Positions 27,483 through 35,847 of a DNA stretch of 64,000 nt are shown piece by piece (positions within the stretch are counted from its first letter, which is position 1; every line of letters starts with the position of its first letter). The stretch covers positions 1 to 64,000 of the forward strand of contig NZ_JBQCJW010000002.1 of the NCBI RefSeq assembly GCF_051967575.1, given 5' to 3'. The position numbers were made by a program, and so were the translations under genes. This DNA is from Solibacillus silvestris_B. Lineage in GTDB: Bacteria > Bacillota > Bacilli > Bacillales_A > Planococcaceae. Under the pieces are notes generated by a model, which saw only the letters and a list, made by a program, of their open reading frames with translations, ran no database searches and was not told the DNA's origin.

Positions 27483-28253
27483 TTATTTTTTACGGTAGAA
27501 AAATGTATCTTCCACTTCCAGGCCATACTTTGCAGGGTTGAATATTTGCTCAGTGGAACCTACAAATAACACCCCGCCAGGTCGCAATGCTTTACTAAAG
27601 TTTGTATAAATTTGATCTTTAGCTTCTTCGGTAAAGTAAATCATCACATTGCGGCAAACAATCAGATCAAAATTCGAATCATACGGATCTTTTAATAAGT
27701 TATGCTTTTTGAATGTGACCGTGCGTTTGATCTCATCCTTCACTTTATAAAATTGCCCTTCCTGGTTGAAATACTTCGCCTGCACAGCCCCCGGCACTTC
27801 TGCTAGAGATCGCTCCGGATAGAGCCCCAATTTCGCTTTTTGAATTACGTTTTCATCGAGATCTGTCGCTAAAATATTTACTTGGGATAATGGTAAATGA
27901 TGTGACAATACCATCGCCAGACTATAAGGCTCTTCACCTGTCGAACAAGCAGCGCTCCATATTTTCAGACGTTTGTTCGTTTGCAATAATAATGGAAAAA
28001 TCTTATTTTGCAAAACTTCCCAGCGTTTTCCGTTACGGTAAAACTCGGAAACATTAATCGTCATACGATCCAAAAACTCATTCATTAAATCATGGTCTTT
28101 ATCAAGGGCCGCAAAAAAATCAATAAAATTTTTATAGCCTTTCTTTTCATATAATGATGTTAAGCGGCGTTTCATCTGCGCTTCTTTATAAAGAGCTAAA
28201 TCAATGCCTGTTTTGCGCTTAATGCCATCTATAAATTGTACGTAATCTGACAT
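27483..28253 (-). CDS. cheR: Chemotaxis protein methyltransferase
   Basis: A 256-residue SAM-dependent methyltransferase that methylates Glu residues of chemoreceptors. An N-terminal helical domain (residues 1-75) precedes the catalytic domain with WSAACSTGEEPYSLAM, ATDLDENVIQKAKLG and LIVCRNVMIYF. The chemoreceptor at 3.6-5.7 kb is a possible substrate. The other che genes are not in the window, as is usual for this solitary cheR position upstream of aro genes in Bacillus. Confidence 0.96.
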   Translation of the reverse strand: MSDYVQFIDGIKRKTGIDLALYKEAQMKRRLTSLYEKKGYKNFIDFFAALDKDHDLMNEFLDRMTINVSEFYRNGKRWEVLQNKIFPLLLQTNKRLKIWSAACSTGEEPYSLAMVLSHHLPLSQVNILATDLDENVIQKAKLGLYPERSLAEVPGAVQAKYFNQEGQFYKVKDEIKRTVTFKKHNLLKDPYDSNFDLIVCRNVMIYFTEEAKDQIYTNFSKALRPGGVLFVGSTEQIFNPAKYGLEVEDTFFYRKK

Positions 28254-28333
28254 TATTCATCTTTCCCCTCATCTAACGTAAGCCTATTATAGCTGAAATT
28301 CCCTGATCCTGAAATAGAATTTGCCCATAAAGG

Positions 28334-28564
28334 CTATTCGTGGCGCTTATCAAGCAAAAGCTGTTTTGATTGTTCAAGTTCAAGCTTCATTTTTTCCGTT
28401 TCGGAATGATAGCTTTGCAAGCGGATTTGCTCAAGCTCCGTCTCTTTTTCCAGCATTTTGATTTGCAGTTTCAAGCTAGATCGTTTGTGGCCGGTAAGTA
28501 TGGCTGTTAGTGAAATTAAAGCACCTGACCCAAAAATAATAGACAAAATAATAATATCTTCCAT
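28334..28564 (-). CDS. Small membrane/coiled-coil protein, paralogue 3 of 3
   Basis: A 76-residue protein with one N-terminal membrane helix (residues 3-23, DIIILSIIFGSGALISLTAI) and a charged coiled-coil tail containing ELEQIRLQSY and TEKMKLELEQSKQLLLD. That tail closely matches the two upstream genes, so all three are paralogues. The ribosome binding site is weak (GGGAG 13 bases before the ATG). I do not recognise the family. It is the most divergent of the trio and comes last, upstream of cheR on the same strand. Confidence 0.7.
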   Translation of the reverse strand: MEDIIILSIIFGSGALISLTAILTGHKRSSLKLQIKMLEKETELEQIRLQSYHSETEKMKLELEQSKQLLLDKRHE

Positions 28565-28585
28565 ACGTAATATGACGCTCCCTTA

Positions 28586-28816
28586 TCAATTATTATTCTT
28601 GCTTAAATTGCTTGTCGATTCTGTTTCGATCAGCAATTGTTTCGTATGTTCCAGCTCCAGCTTCATCTTCGCTGTTTCTTTATCATAATTTTCCAGCCTT
28701 AGTTTTTCAAGCTCAATTTCCTTGTCGAGACGTTTTAAATCAATTTTTTTATTTTTCGTGTACGTATCCGTTAAAATTCCTACTACGGCCACTATTGTAA
28801 TCATTGTCCAAAACAT
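28586..28816 (-). CDS. Small membrane/coiled-coil protein, paralogue 2 of 3
   Basis: A 76-residue protein: a membrane helix at about residues 3-17 (WTMITIVAVVGILTD), a short basic stretch, then a coiled coil with EIELEKLRLENYDKETAKMK and LELEHTKQLL. It starts at the ATG with AAGGAG eight bases upstream; an in-frame GTG three codons earlier is less well spaced. It lies 21 bases upstream of paralogue 3 and 39 downstream of paralogue 1, so it is likely co-transcribed with them. The function is unknown; self-assembly at the membrane is plausible. Confidence 0.75.
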   Translation of the reverse strand: MFWTMITIVAVVGILTDTYTKNKKIDLKRLDKEIELEKLRLENYDKETAKMKLELEHTKQLLIETESTSNLSKNNN

Positions 28817-28855
28817 ATGTGTCACTCCTTCTATCTATATCGCTATGTAAAATTA

Positions 28856-29077
28856 TTATAATTGCTTTTGCTTATGCTCCAATAATAGCTGCTTTGAATG
28901 TTCCAATTCTAAACGCATTTTTTCTGTTTCTTTTTCAAAATTTTCGAGACGCAATTTCTCCAGCTCGATTTCTTTGTTCAGTTTATTCACATCAATGCGC
29001 TTGCTTTCATTGCGTGCCTCTGTAATAACCGCAATGGCTCCGACTGCTATTGCTGCAACAATCACCCAAACCCACAT
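28856..29077 (-). CDS. Small membrane/coiled-coil protein, paralogue 1 of 3
   Basis: A 73-residue protein: one membrane helix (WVWVIVAAIAVGAIAVITEA) followed by a charged coiled coil with EIELEKLRLENFEKETEKMR and LELEHSKQLLLEHKQ. The ATG preceded by AGGGAGGATGTCT was chosen; an ATG two codons earlier overlaps that site. The coiled-coil core is nearly identical to paralogue 2. First in a three-gene cluster between ndk and cheR. I do not recognise the family. Confidence 0.78.
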   Translation of the reverse strand: MWVWVIVAAIAVGAIAVITEARNESKRIDVNKLNKEIELEKLRLENFEKETEKMRLELEHSKQLLLEHKQKQL

Positions 29078-29185
29078 AGACATCCTCCCTCTTTATAATC
29101 GGTATTTTTTATACGTATGTATTTTAAATATAGTTTCATTATTCTGATCTATTATAACATTAATAGCCAAAATTTTTCCTGTTAC

Positions 29186-29220
29186 AAAAAAAGCCACCAC
29201 TTTATAAGTGATAGCTTTTT
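29186..29220 (-). terminator. Terminator of ndk
   Basis: AAAAAGC and CACTT pair with AAGTG and GCTTTTT (with a small internal bulge), followed on the minus strand by a T-run. It lies ten bases past the ndk stop. Confidence 0.82.
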
Positions 29221-29230
29221 GAATGTTTGA

Positions 29231-29650
29231 TTATTCAGCTAAACCTTCTGGGAACCATAAACCGATTTCGCGTTCAGCAGAAGCTAAAGAGTCAGAACCG
29301 TGGATTACGTTGTGAGATAATGTTACAGCGTAGTCACCGCGGATTGTTCCTGGGTTTGATTCTTCAGGCTTTGTAGCACCCATCATAATACGGGATAATT
29401 GGATTACGTTTTCGCCTTCCCAAACCATGCCGAATACAGGACCTGAAGTAATGAAATCTACTAATTCACCGAAGAATGGACGCTCAGCGTGTTCTGCATA
29501 GTGTTTTTCAGCTAATTCACGAGTTGGTACCATTAATTTTGCTCCGCGCATTACGAAACCGCGACGCTCAAAACGGTCTACGATATCACCGATTACTTGA
29601 CGCTCTACGCCATCTGGTTTAACCATTAAAAAAGTTTTTTCGATTGCCAT
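29231..29650 (-). CDS. ndk: Nucleoside diphosphate kinase
   Basis: A 139-residue enzyme that balances nucleoside triphosphate pools through a phosphohistidine. It has KTFLMVKPDGVER (Lys11), HYAEHAERPFFGELV, VWEGENVI, NPGTIRGDYA and the catalytic NVIHGSDS with His117. It ends at WFPEGLAE, about ten residues shorter than the usual bacterial C-terminus, while the core looks intact. It appears monocistronic with its own terminator, between the small-paralogue cluster and hepT. Confidence 0.96.
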   Translation of the reverse strand: MAIEKTFLMVKPDGVERQVIGDIVDRFERRGFVMRGAKLMVPTRELAEKHYAEHAERPFFGELVDFITSGPVFGMVWEGENVIQLSRIMMGATKPEESNPGTIRGDYAVTLSHNVIHGSDSLASAEREIGLWFPEGLAE

Positions 29651-29764
29651 TGATTAACACTCCTTAAATTTGAGTAAAAGGTTTTACACCTACCGATAAA
29701 TATTACCAAAAACCTACTCATACTGCAACAAATATTAGATTTGCCTATAATTTGGCGATATTAT

Positions 29765-30730
29765 TCAAGATTTTCGCTTGCCCATAAAAATAGCGATATC
29801 GCGCAATTTCTTTTTCATCGGATGGTTAGGCAATGCGTCCACTTCTTTTAACGCCTTTTGCAAATACAGATTGCTGATTTTTGCAGCCTCTTTTATCGCA
29901 TCCGAATTGCGCACGAGCATCAGCATATTTTGACGCTCCTGCTCGGTTAACCCAACCGTCGCCACCTTTGATAAATAAGGGGCAAGCTGCGGATCATTTT
30001 TCATCAATAAAATCGGCAACGTAATATTACCTTGCATTAAATCACTGCCAGCCGGCTTGCCCAGCTGTTTGTCTGTAGCTGTGAAATCTAAAATATCATC
30101 CACTATTTGAAAGCTCATCCCGACAAAATAGCCGTAACGCTTTAAATGGCTTGCCGTTCTTTCATCGGCACCACTTACTACCGCACCCAGTTCACAGCTT
30201 GATTCGATTAACAATGCTGTTTTACGCTTAATGCGACGGAAATAATCTTTCAAATTTTGATCTAAACGAAACTTATCCTCGATTTGAATGACTTCACCAT
30301 TTACTAGCTCCACCATCGTTTTCGCTAATATTTGATGTGCCCGCGGATTTTCGATGCTCGTCACATATTGCAGTGCACGGGCAAATATAAAATTCCCTGT
30401 ATACATCGCCACACGGTTATTCCATTGCGCTTTCACCGTTTCCCGACCCCTGCGCATATCCGAATCGTCGATAACATCATCATGCACTAATGAACCCATA
30501 TGGATTAATTCGAGCGGGACAGCGATGTTTTTCATTCGCTCAATATTATAGTCACCAAATTTGGCACTTAGTAACGTAAATACTGGTCGAATACGTTTTC
30601 CGCCAGCTTGCAGTAAATGTATTGAGGCATCATTCAATAAGTGTGAAGATGAATTCAACGCTTGTTCTAATTCGTTTTCGATGATTTCTATATCTGATTT
30701 AATATCCGCATATAGCATTTTAATTTTCAT
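29765..30730 (-). CDS. hepT: Heptaprenyl diphosphate synthase, component II
   Basis: A 321-residue trans-prenyltransferase subunit that builds the C35 side chain of menaquinone-7. The two Asp-rich motifs are LVHDDVIDD and QIVDDILDF, with GGKRIRP in between. The start at MKIKMLYADIKSD aligns with B. subtilis HepT; a GTG three codons earlier is possible. It works with component I (hepS), two genes upstream. The order hepS-menG-hepT is conserved in Bacillales. Confidence 0.95.
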   Translation of the reverse strand: MKIKMLYADIKSDIEIIENELEQALNSSSHLLNDASIHLLQAGGKRIRPVFTLLSAKFGDYNIERMKNIAVPLELIHMGSLVHDDVIDDSDMRRGRETVKAQWNNRVAMYTGNFIFARALQYVTSIENPRAHQILAKTMVELVNGEVIQIEDKFRLDQNLKDYFRRIKRKTALLIESSCELGAVVSGADERTASHLKRYGYFVGMSFQIVDDILDFTATDKQLGKPAGSDLMQGNITLPILLMKNDPQLAPYLSKVATVGLTEQERQNMLMLVRNSDAIKEAAKISNLYLQKALKEVDALPNHPMKKKLRDIAIFMGKRKS

Positions 30731-30761
30731 CTTTTCCACGCGTCAAAACCTACTCCCACTG

Positions 30762-31463
30762 TTATTTCTTCTTAAAGCCCATGTGCATAGCCGCCGCCCC
30801 GCCGCTATATGGTTTATATGAGACATTTTCATAGCCTGCTTCACGGAACATTTGCGCTAATTTTTTCATGCCGGGGAAGTCATTTGCCGACTCCTGCAGC
30901 CAGGAATACTCTTTATAGCTCTTCGCAAATAATTTTCCGAACATAGGCATAATATAATTGAAGTAAAAACGGAAAAGCTGACGATATACCGGAATTTCGG
31001 ATTGGGATGTTTCCAAACATACAACCATTCCACCCGGTTTAACGACACGATTCATTTCACGCAATACTTGCATATAGTCCGGTACGTTACGTAAGCCAAA
31101 GCCGATTGTCACATAATCGAATGTATTATCTTCGTACGGCAATTCCATGGCGTTTCCGTGGATAAGCTCAATATTTGTTATATCCGCTGTCTTTTGCTTG
31201 CCGACTTTCAGCATATTTTCACTGAAATCCAGCCCTTTTACAGTGCCTTCTTCGCCGACTGCCTTCGATAATGCAATCGTCCAGTCAGCAGTGCCGCAGC
31301 ATACGTCCAGACATGTTGAGCCCTTTTTCACAGCCATACGCTTCATCGTATCTTCACGCCAGCCTACATGCATTTGGAAGCTAATGACTGAATTCATTTT
31401 ATCATAGCTCTCAGAAATGCTTTCAAACACTTCATGGACATGTTGTTCTTTCGATTTTGCCAT
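30762..31463 (-). CDS. menG: Demethylmenaquinone methyltransferase
   Basis: A 233-residue SAM-dependent methyltransferase (UbiE/MenG family) performing the last step of menaquinone synthesis. It has VFESISESYDKMN, the SAM motif CLDVCCGTADWTIAL, GLRNVPD and KPGGMVVCLETS. It lies between hepS and hepT, which make its prenylated substrate's side chain, and the product feeds the qcrABC complex in this window. Confidence 0.97.
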   Translation of the reverse strand: MAKSKEQHVHEVFESISESYDKMNSVISFQMHVGWREDTMKRMAVKKGSTCLDVCCGTADWTIALSKAVGEEGTVKGLDFSENMLKVGKQKTADITNIELIHGNAMELPYEDNTFDYVTIGFGLRNVPDYMQVLREMNRVVKPGGMVVCLETSQSEIPVYRQLFRFYFNYIMPMFGKLFAKSYKEYSWLQESANDFPGMKKLAQMFREAGYENVSYKPYSGGAAAMHMGFKKK

Positions 31464-31487
31464 CTTTTCAAAACCTTTCTAAGTTCA

Positions 31488-32234
31488 CTAAACAGTAATG
31501 TATTGCTCTATGGATTGTTTCAAATCATTGTGTAAATTCATATGCTTCACAATTTCCCGCAACCTTTTCTTATATACGGTTAATTGCTCATCTATGCTTT
31601 CCGCTGCAGAAGGAATAGCGGCCGGATTATCCGCCAGCGCCAACACTCTATACAAAAAGCCGTTCTGCCCCTTTTGTATTAATTGTAGCTCTTTTTTCAA
31701 TCGGATATATGTCAATGTATTTTGCATCAAATCCGTATACGCAGTGAAACCGTATACATCATAATATTGCGAAATCAATTCACTTTCGATAATCATTAAA
31801 CTTTGAACCCATTGCTCGAGCGATCGCTGCTCAGGCTCATACAATCGTATTTGGTGCTCACAACGATTCACAATTCCTCTGGACAATTTTTGGATCAATA
31901 AAATATTGCCCGTTTGCGCGAGCAATTGATAATAGCGACCACTATAGTAATCGCCCGACAGGACAATCAGCTGCTGTTCTTTGCTCGTCGCTTCAACTTC
32001 CATCACTTTTTCATGCTCCAAAAGCGATGCATGTACAATCCCGACGGTTATCGCGCTTATTTTACGATCATCATTCATCTGTGCCCCATTTAAAAACGGA
32101 AGCTGAATAAAAAACAATTGTTCCTCTTGTAACGTAGGTTGTCCAACATTTTGAAGTAATGCTCTATGATGAACATGCTGCAGAATATTTGATTGTAACG
32201 TTTGAACCGATTGTATAATAGATGTTGCATTCAT
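31488..32234 (-). CDS. hepS: Heptaprenyl diphosphate synthase, component I
   Basis: A 248-residue HEPPP_synt_1 family protein, non-catalytic in isolation, that sets chain length with HepT. Recognised by position and by segments such as LIVLSGDYYSGRYYQLLAQT and GNILLIQKLSRGI. It is less conserved than HepT, as usual. It is the first gene of hepS-menG-hepT, and a dispersed repeat copy lies directly upstream, between it and mtrB. Confidence 0.9.
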   Translation of the reverse strand: MNATSIIQSVQTLQSNILQHVHHRALLQNVGQPTLQEEQLFFIQLPFLNGAQMNDDRKISAITVGIVHASLLEHEKVMEVEATSKEQQLIVLSGDYYSGRYYQLLAQTGNILLIQKLSRGIVNRCEHQIRLYEPEQRSLEQWVQSLMIIESELISQYYDVYGFTAYTDLMQNTLTYIRLKKELQLIQKGQNGFLYRVLALADNPAAIPSAAESIDEQLTVYKKRLREIVKHMNLHNDLKQSIEQYITV

Positions 32235-32260
32235 AGAAATTACTCCATTTCAATATTATC

Positions 32261-32502
32261 AATTACGTCTTAGCGTAATTGCGTCCAGATTTTCCGGGCT
32301 TTGAACCCACAGGACATGGTTTTGTCAGCCGTTGCCAAGCTTTTAGGCTGATTTGGTGTATAATAAGTTTCCTTCAAAAATCCGCGACATTTCCCAGAGG
32401 CTTAACTTCTTTCAGAGGCCATTTGTGCATCACTTTATAGAAGGGTAGGATTTTTTCCTATGCTATGCTTTCGGTATACAAAAATTTGCTGAAAGAAGTT
32501 AA
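32261..32502 (-). repeat. Intergenic repeat element, copy A
   Basis: The longest of three copies (about 242 bases) fills the mtrB-hepS gap. On the minus strand it begins TTAACTTCTTTCAGC, whose complement GCTGAAAGAAGTTAA-like arm recurs about 100 bases later, then runs GCCTCTGGGAAATGTCGCGG, and ends in a hairpin AATTACG-CTAAGA-CGTAATT preceded by GACGC. The first arm-to-arm loop is about 50 bases longer than in copy B. No coding frame is evident. Confidence 0.75.
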
Positions 32503-32549
32503 AACATTCAATGTTTTTTTTAATTTATTTGCTTAAGAATCCGGTTTCT

Positions 32550-32765
32550 CTACTTTTTGCTTTGAATCGTCCCATGCGCGGAATGGATTTTTGCTTTTCC
32601 ACGGATTTTCATTGCGGACGTATGCTCGGTGAACTGGGCAATCATCACTTCGCCGGCATCCAGCTTTTCGGAGTGGTGGAATTTCGTATCCGTTCCACGC
32701 GTCAAACCAATAACATGTACACCATCTTCTTCTGCTTCGATAATAATATAATCTGGTTGTGCCAT
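32550..32765 (-). CDS. mtrB: Trp RNA-binding attenuation protein (TRAP)
   Basis: A 71-residue subunit of the 11-mer that binds (G/U)AG repeats in trp leader RNAs when tryptophan is bound. GVHVIGLTRGTDTKFHHSEK and IAQFTEHTSAMKIRG match B. subtilis TRAP, and the RNA-binding residues correspond to Lys34, Lys53 and Arg55 here. The start is the ATG with GGGGAG eight bases upstream; 12 upstream codons are disregarded. It follows folE by 55 bases, as in the B. subtilis mtrA-mtrB operon. No trp genes are in the window. Confidence 0.96.
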   Translation of the reverse strand: MAQPDYIIIEAEEDGVHVIGLTRGTDTKFHHSEKLDAGEVMIAQFTEHTSAMKIRGKAKIHSAHGTIQSKK

Positions 32766-32820
32766 TTTGCAATCTCCCCGCCTGTTGATTTCTCTGTTCA
32801 TAATACCATAATTGATCGCA

Positions 32821-33390
32821 TTATTTCATTTGGATGAATGTAATTACTTCATTTCGCTTCACATCATCCTGCTCATAAATACCGCGCGCAACAGCCGTCA
32901 CCGTTTTGGATCCCGGTTTTTTCAATCCGCGCATCGTCATACACATATGTTCGGCCTCTACAACAACATAAACACCTTTCGGGTTCAGCATTTCCATAAT
33001 CGTATCCGCCACCGTCGATGTGATGCGCTCTTGCAATTGCGGGCGGCGCGCTACAGATTCCAGGCAGCGTCCCAATTTGCTTAAGCCGGCTACTTTTCCG
33101 TCCTTCGGTATGTATGCAATATGTGCTATGCCGTAAAAAGGGACTAAATGATGCTCACACATAGAATAGAATGGGATGTCCTTCACTAGAACAAGCTCCT
33201 CATGATCTTCATGGAATACTGTACTGAAATAATCGCGCGGATCTTCATTTAAGCCACTGAACATTTCAGCATACATTTTTGAAACACGTTTTGGCGTATC
33301 GAGTAATCCTTCACGCGCCACATCTTCCCCAACCGCTTCTAAAATCATTTTCACTGCTTCTTCTATCTTTTTTAAATCGACATTTGTCAT
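32821..33390 (-). CDS. folE: GTP cyclohydrolase I
   Basis: A 189-residue zinc enzyme that opens GTP to 7,8-dihydroneopterin triphosphate, the first step of folate synthesis (mtrA in B. subtilis). It has PKRVSKMYAEMF, the zinc-binding FYSMCEHHLVPFYG, LSKLGR, ARRPQLQERIT and AEHMCMTMRG. It is placed before mtrB, with which it is probably co-transcribed. Length is normal. Confidence 0.97.
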   Translation of the reverse strand: MTNVDLKKIEEAVKMILEAVGEDVAREGLLDTPKRVSKMYAEMFSGLNEDPRDYFSTVFHEDHEELVLVKDIPFYSMCEHHLVPFYGIAHIAYIPKDGKVAGLSKLGRCLESVARRPQLQERITSTVADTIMEMLNPKGVYVVVEAEHMCMTMRGLKKPGSKTVTAVARGIYEQDDVKRNEVITFIQMK

Positions 33391-33563
33391 GAAACAATTT
33401 CCTCCTACAAACCAAAACGTTTTTTATGTATAAATCTATATTAATTCATTCTCATTATATTATGTAAGTTATGAAATACACTCTTGAATCGTAGCATATT
33501 AAGCGCATAAGTTCAAAACAGTTCTACTTTTTTTGGCATAGTTATTCAAAAACAGCAATAATC

Positions 33564-33601
33564 AAAAAAGAGCAGCTCTCAGATTGGCTGAGAGCTACTC
33601 T
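33564..33601 (-). terminator. Terminator of hup
   Basis: GAGCagCTCTCA pairs with TGAGAGctaCTC, followed on the minus strand by TTTTTTGATT. It is 20 bases past the hup stop. Confidence 0.9.
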
Positions 33602-33621
33602 ATGTACCTTAAGAAGCTGAA

Positions 33622-33894
33622 TTATTTTACAGCGTCTTTAAGTGCTTTACCTGGTTTAAAAGCAGGTACTTTCGAAGCAGCGATTTCGATTTCCTTACCA
33701 GTTTGCGGGTTACGCCCTTTACGTGCTGCACGCTCACGAACTTCAAAGTTACCAAAACCGATTAATTGTACTTTGTCACCCTTTGCAAGAGCATCTTGAA
33801 TTGTATCAAATACAGCTTCAACTGCTTTAGAAGCGTCTTTTTTAGAAAGACCTGCAGCTTCAGCAACAGAGTTTACTAATTCTGTTTTATTCAC
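33622..33894 (-). CDS. hup: DNA-binding protein HU
   Basis: A 90-residue nucleoid protein that bends DNA as a dimer. It has MNKTELVNSVAEAAGLSKKD at the N-terminus and the DNA-binding arm FGNFEVRERAARKGRNPQTG. The start is a GTG with AGGAGG eight bases upstream; another in-frame GTG three codons earlier overlaps the ribosome binding site. It lies between spoIVA and folE, as in B. subtilis, with its own terminator and probably strong expression. Confidence 0.97.
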   Translation of the reverse strand: MNKTELVNSVAEAAGLSKKDASKAVEAVFDTIQDALAKGDKVQLIGFGNFEVRERAARKGRNPQTGKEIEIAASKVPAFKPGKALKDAVK

Positions 33895-34010
33895 ACCATT
33901 CACCTCCTCTCAAAGGGTCATGAATCTAAATCCTGTAAAAAGATTAACATACAGAAAACCGCTACGCAACTGAATTCAATCATGTTTTAATGATATTTTA
34001 ACTTTTTTTC

Positions 34011-34062
34011 CAAAAAAACAGAAATTACAGGACAATTCACCTATAAAAGTGAGCTATCCTGT
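34011..34062 (-). terminator. Terminator of spoIVA
   Basis: ACAGGA and ATTCAC pair with GTGA and TCCTGT (34027-34062), followed on the minus strand by AATTTCTGTTTTTTT. Confidence 0.75.
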
Positions 34063-34096
34063 AAAATTTCAACTGCTATGTTTATTTCCTGTTTTG

Positions 34097-35575
34097 TTAA
34101 ATGATAAACGTGATTAAACCTCTTTCGCCTTCATTTATTAATCTTTCCAGCATTAAGCGCATTCTATTTTTGGCATGGTTCGGCACGCCTTTCATTTTAT
34201 ATCGGATGCTTTCGGTTAAAACTTCATGCAATGGTGTTCCGAATAATTGAGTTTGCCATAATGCCTGGCGATCGAATTCATAGGCATGCTGCAAATCTTT
34301 CAATAAATGCTGACTATGAAACTCAGAGCCGATTAACGGTGAAAACTCGGCTTCCATATCAATCCGGATAATATGATAAGAAGGGGCTGTCGCTTTCATG
34401 CGCACACCGTAAAAGTTATTTTGCTCAATCAACTCCGGTTCGCTCGGCGTAAATTCGTCCATCGCCGGCAATGTAACACCATAGCCGTGTTCCTTCGCCT
34501 GTTCAATGGCATCGCGGAATCTCCGCTGTGCCGCTTTTGCCTCTGACGCTTCTTTAATGAACAAGAGCCATTCTTTTTTCGATTCGACTGGTTTTTCGAG
34601 CCACTCTGCACACGCTTCTTTATAGGCGTCATTATGGACGTTTACACGCAGTGTTGCAACCCCTTGTCCTGCATCGATGTTTTCAACGGTGCAGCTTTCC
34701 ACAAAGTCGATTTCCCGCAGCAGTTGACTCGCCGCTTCCACATCACGGATTTTCATCGCGTCATCCTGCAATTGTGTAGTCGCAAATGCCAATGTTTCAT
34801 TTAAATGATGATGTTCATCCAGCACATCTAACCAATCCGGCTTTTCCACCCGAATTTCATTTACGTTGAATTCAAATAGCGCTTCTTGCAAAATCATCAT
34901 GACATCGTTTAATTGCATATGCTGAATTGCCGTTGCGATGACAGGAACGTCGTATTTTTGCATCAATGCATGCTGGATGCTTTGTGCTTCCGCTGAATGC
35001 GGGGCTGTACTATTGAGCACGATCACGAAAGGTTTTCCGATTTCTGTGAGCTGGTCGATAATTTGTTGCTCCGCTTTTTCCACTGCCGAGCGCGACATGC
35101 CGTTTACAGTTCCATCTGTCGTCACAACAATACCAATATTTGCATGATCCCGGATTACTTTGTCTGTACCGATTTTTGCCGCCTCTTGGAATGCGATTGC
35201 TTCATTATGCCATGGTGTTTGCACAAATTTCGGCCCTGTTTCATCCTGATAGCCTTTTGCCCCATCAATTACATACCCGACACAGTCGACAAGTCTGACA
35301 CGAAACGGTATTTCGCTTTCCCCAAAAGTAATCGTCGTTCCTTGTGCCGGGACAAACTTCGGCTCGGATGTCATAATAGTCGGGCCAGGCGAACTTTGAG
35401 GAAGCTCATCCATTGCACGCATCCGATCTTCAGCATTTTCGATGTTCGGTAAAATTACGCCTTCCATCACCTTTTTTACAAAAGTCGACTTCCCGACTCG
35501 CACCGGTCCTACTACCCCAATATAAAGATCACCATTCGTACGTTCAGCTAGTTGCTGAAAAATATGCTCACTAAT
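34097..35575 (-). CDS. spoIVA: Stage IV sporulation protein A, spore coat ATPase
   Basis: A 492-residue mother-cell morphogenetic ATPase that polymerises on the forespore and anchors the coat. The Walker A is GPVRVGKST, followed by DELPQSSPGPTIMT, EPKFVPAQ and VRLVDCVGY; the C-terminus ends INEGERGLITFII. The start is proposed at an ATT codon at 35575, because AAAGGAGG lies seven bases before it and the length then equals B. subtilis SpoIVA (492). The first ATG of the frame, at 35605, has no ribosome binding site and would place the strong site inside the gene. A sporulation-sigma promoter was not identified. Confidence 0.95.
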   Translation of the reverse strand: MSEHIFQQLAERTNGDLYIGVVGPVRVGKSTFVKKVMEGVILPNIENAEDRMRAMDELPQSSPGPTIMTSEPKFVPAQGTTITFGESEIPFRVRLVDCVGYVIDGAKGYQDETGPKFVQTPWHNEAIAFQEAAKIGTDKVIRDHANIGIVVTTDGTVNGMSRSAVEKAEQQIIDQLTEIGKPFVIVLNSTAPHSAEAQSIQHALMQKYDVPVIATAIQHMQLNDVMMILQEALFEFNVNEIRVEKPDWLDVLDEHHHLNETLAFATTQLQDDAMKIRDVEAASQLLREIDFVESCTVENIDAGQGVATLRVNVHNDAYKEACAEWLEKPVESKKEWLLFIKEASEAKAAQRRFRDAIEQAKEHGYGVTLPAMDEFTPSEPELIEQNNFYGVRMKATAPSYHIIRIDMEAEFSPLIGSEFHSQHLLKDLQHAYEFDRQALWQTQLFGTPLHEVLTESIRYKMKGVPNHAKNRMRLMLERLINEGERGLITFII

Positions 35576-35618
35576 CGTATTGCCTCCTTTATATCCCGTA
35601 ATCATTTGTTGTTAAATC

Positions 35619-35753
35619 AATTATGCCTCGGCATAATTGCATCCGAATCCGGCTTTATGCTTGCACAAAGCACCCCTTTTCCGAATTCGAGATATCCGCC
35701 GGAAGCTTTAACTTCTTTCAATGAAGGTTTCTGCCCTTGCTAAAAGAAGTTAA
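35619..35753 (-). repeat. Intergenic repeat element, copy B
   Basis: The compact 135-base copy between yphF and spoIVA. On the minus strand: TTAACTTCTTT pairs with AAAGAAGTTAA about 25 bases later; then CTTCCGGCGGATATC and further GC-rich bases; then GGATGC and the hairpin AATTATGCC-GA-GGCATAATT. The order of parts matches copy A and copy C. It falls within the spoIVA upstream region, so it may affect its leader. Confidence 0.78.
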
Positions 35754-35800
35754 TTGTATTCATTATCAAAACACTATATGTAAATGCGTTTTTAAATATG

Positions 35801-35838
35801 AAAAAAGGCGTGAAGAAAGATGAAACTTCCTGCACACC
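35801..35838 (-). terminator. Terminator of yphF
   Basis: GGcGTGaAGAAAG pairs imperfectly with CTTCCTgCACaCC and is followed on the minus strand by TTTTTT. It begins ten bases past the yphF stop. Confidence 0.75.
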
Positions 35839-35847
35839 ATTTTTCCG

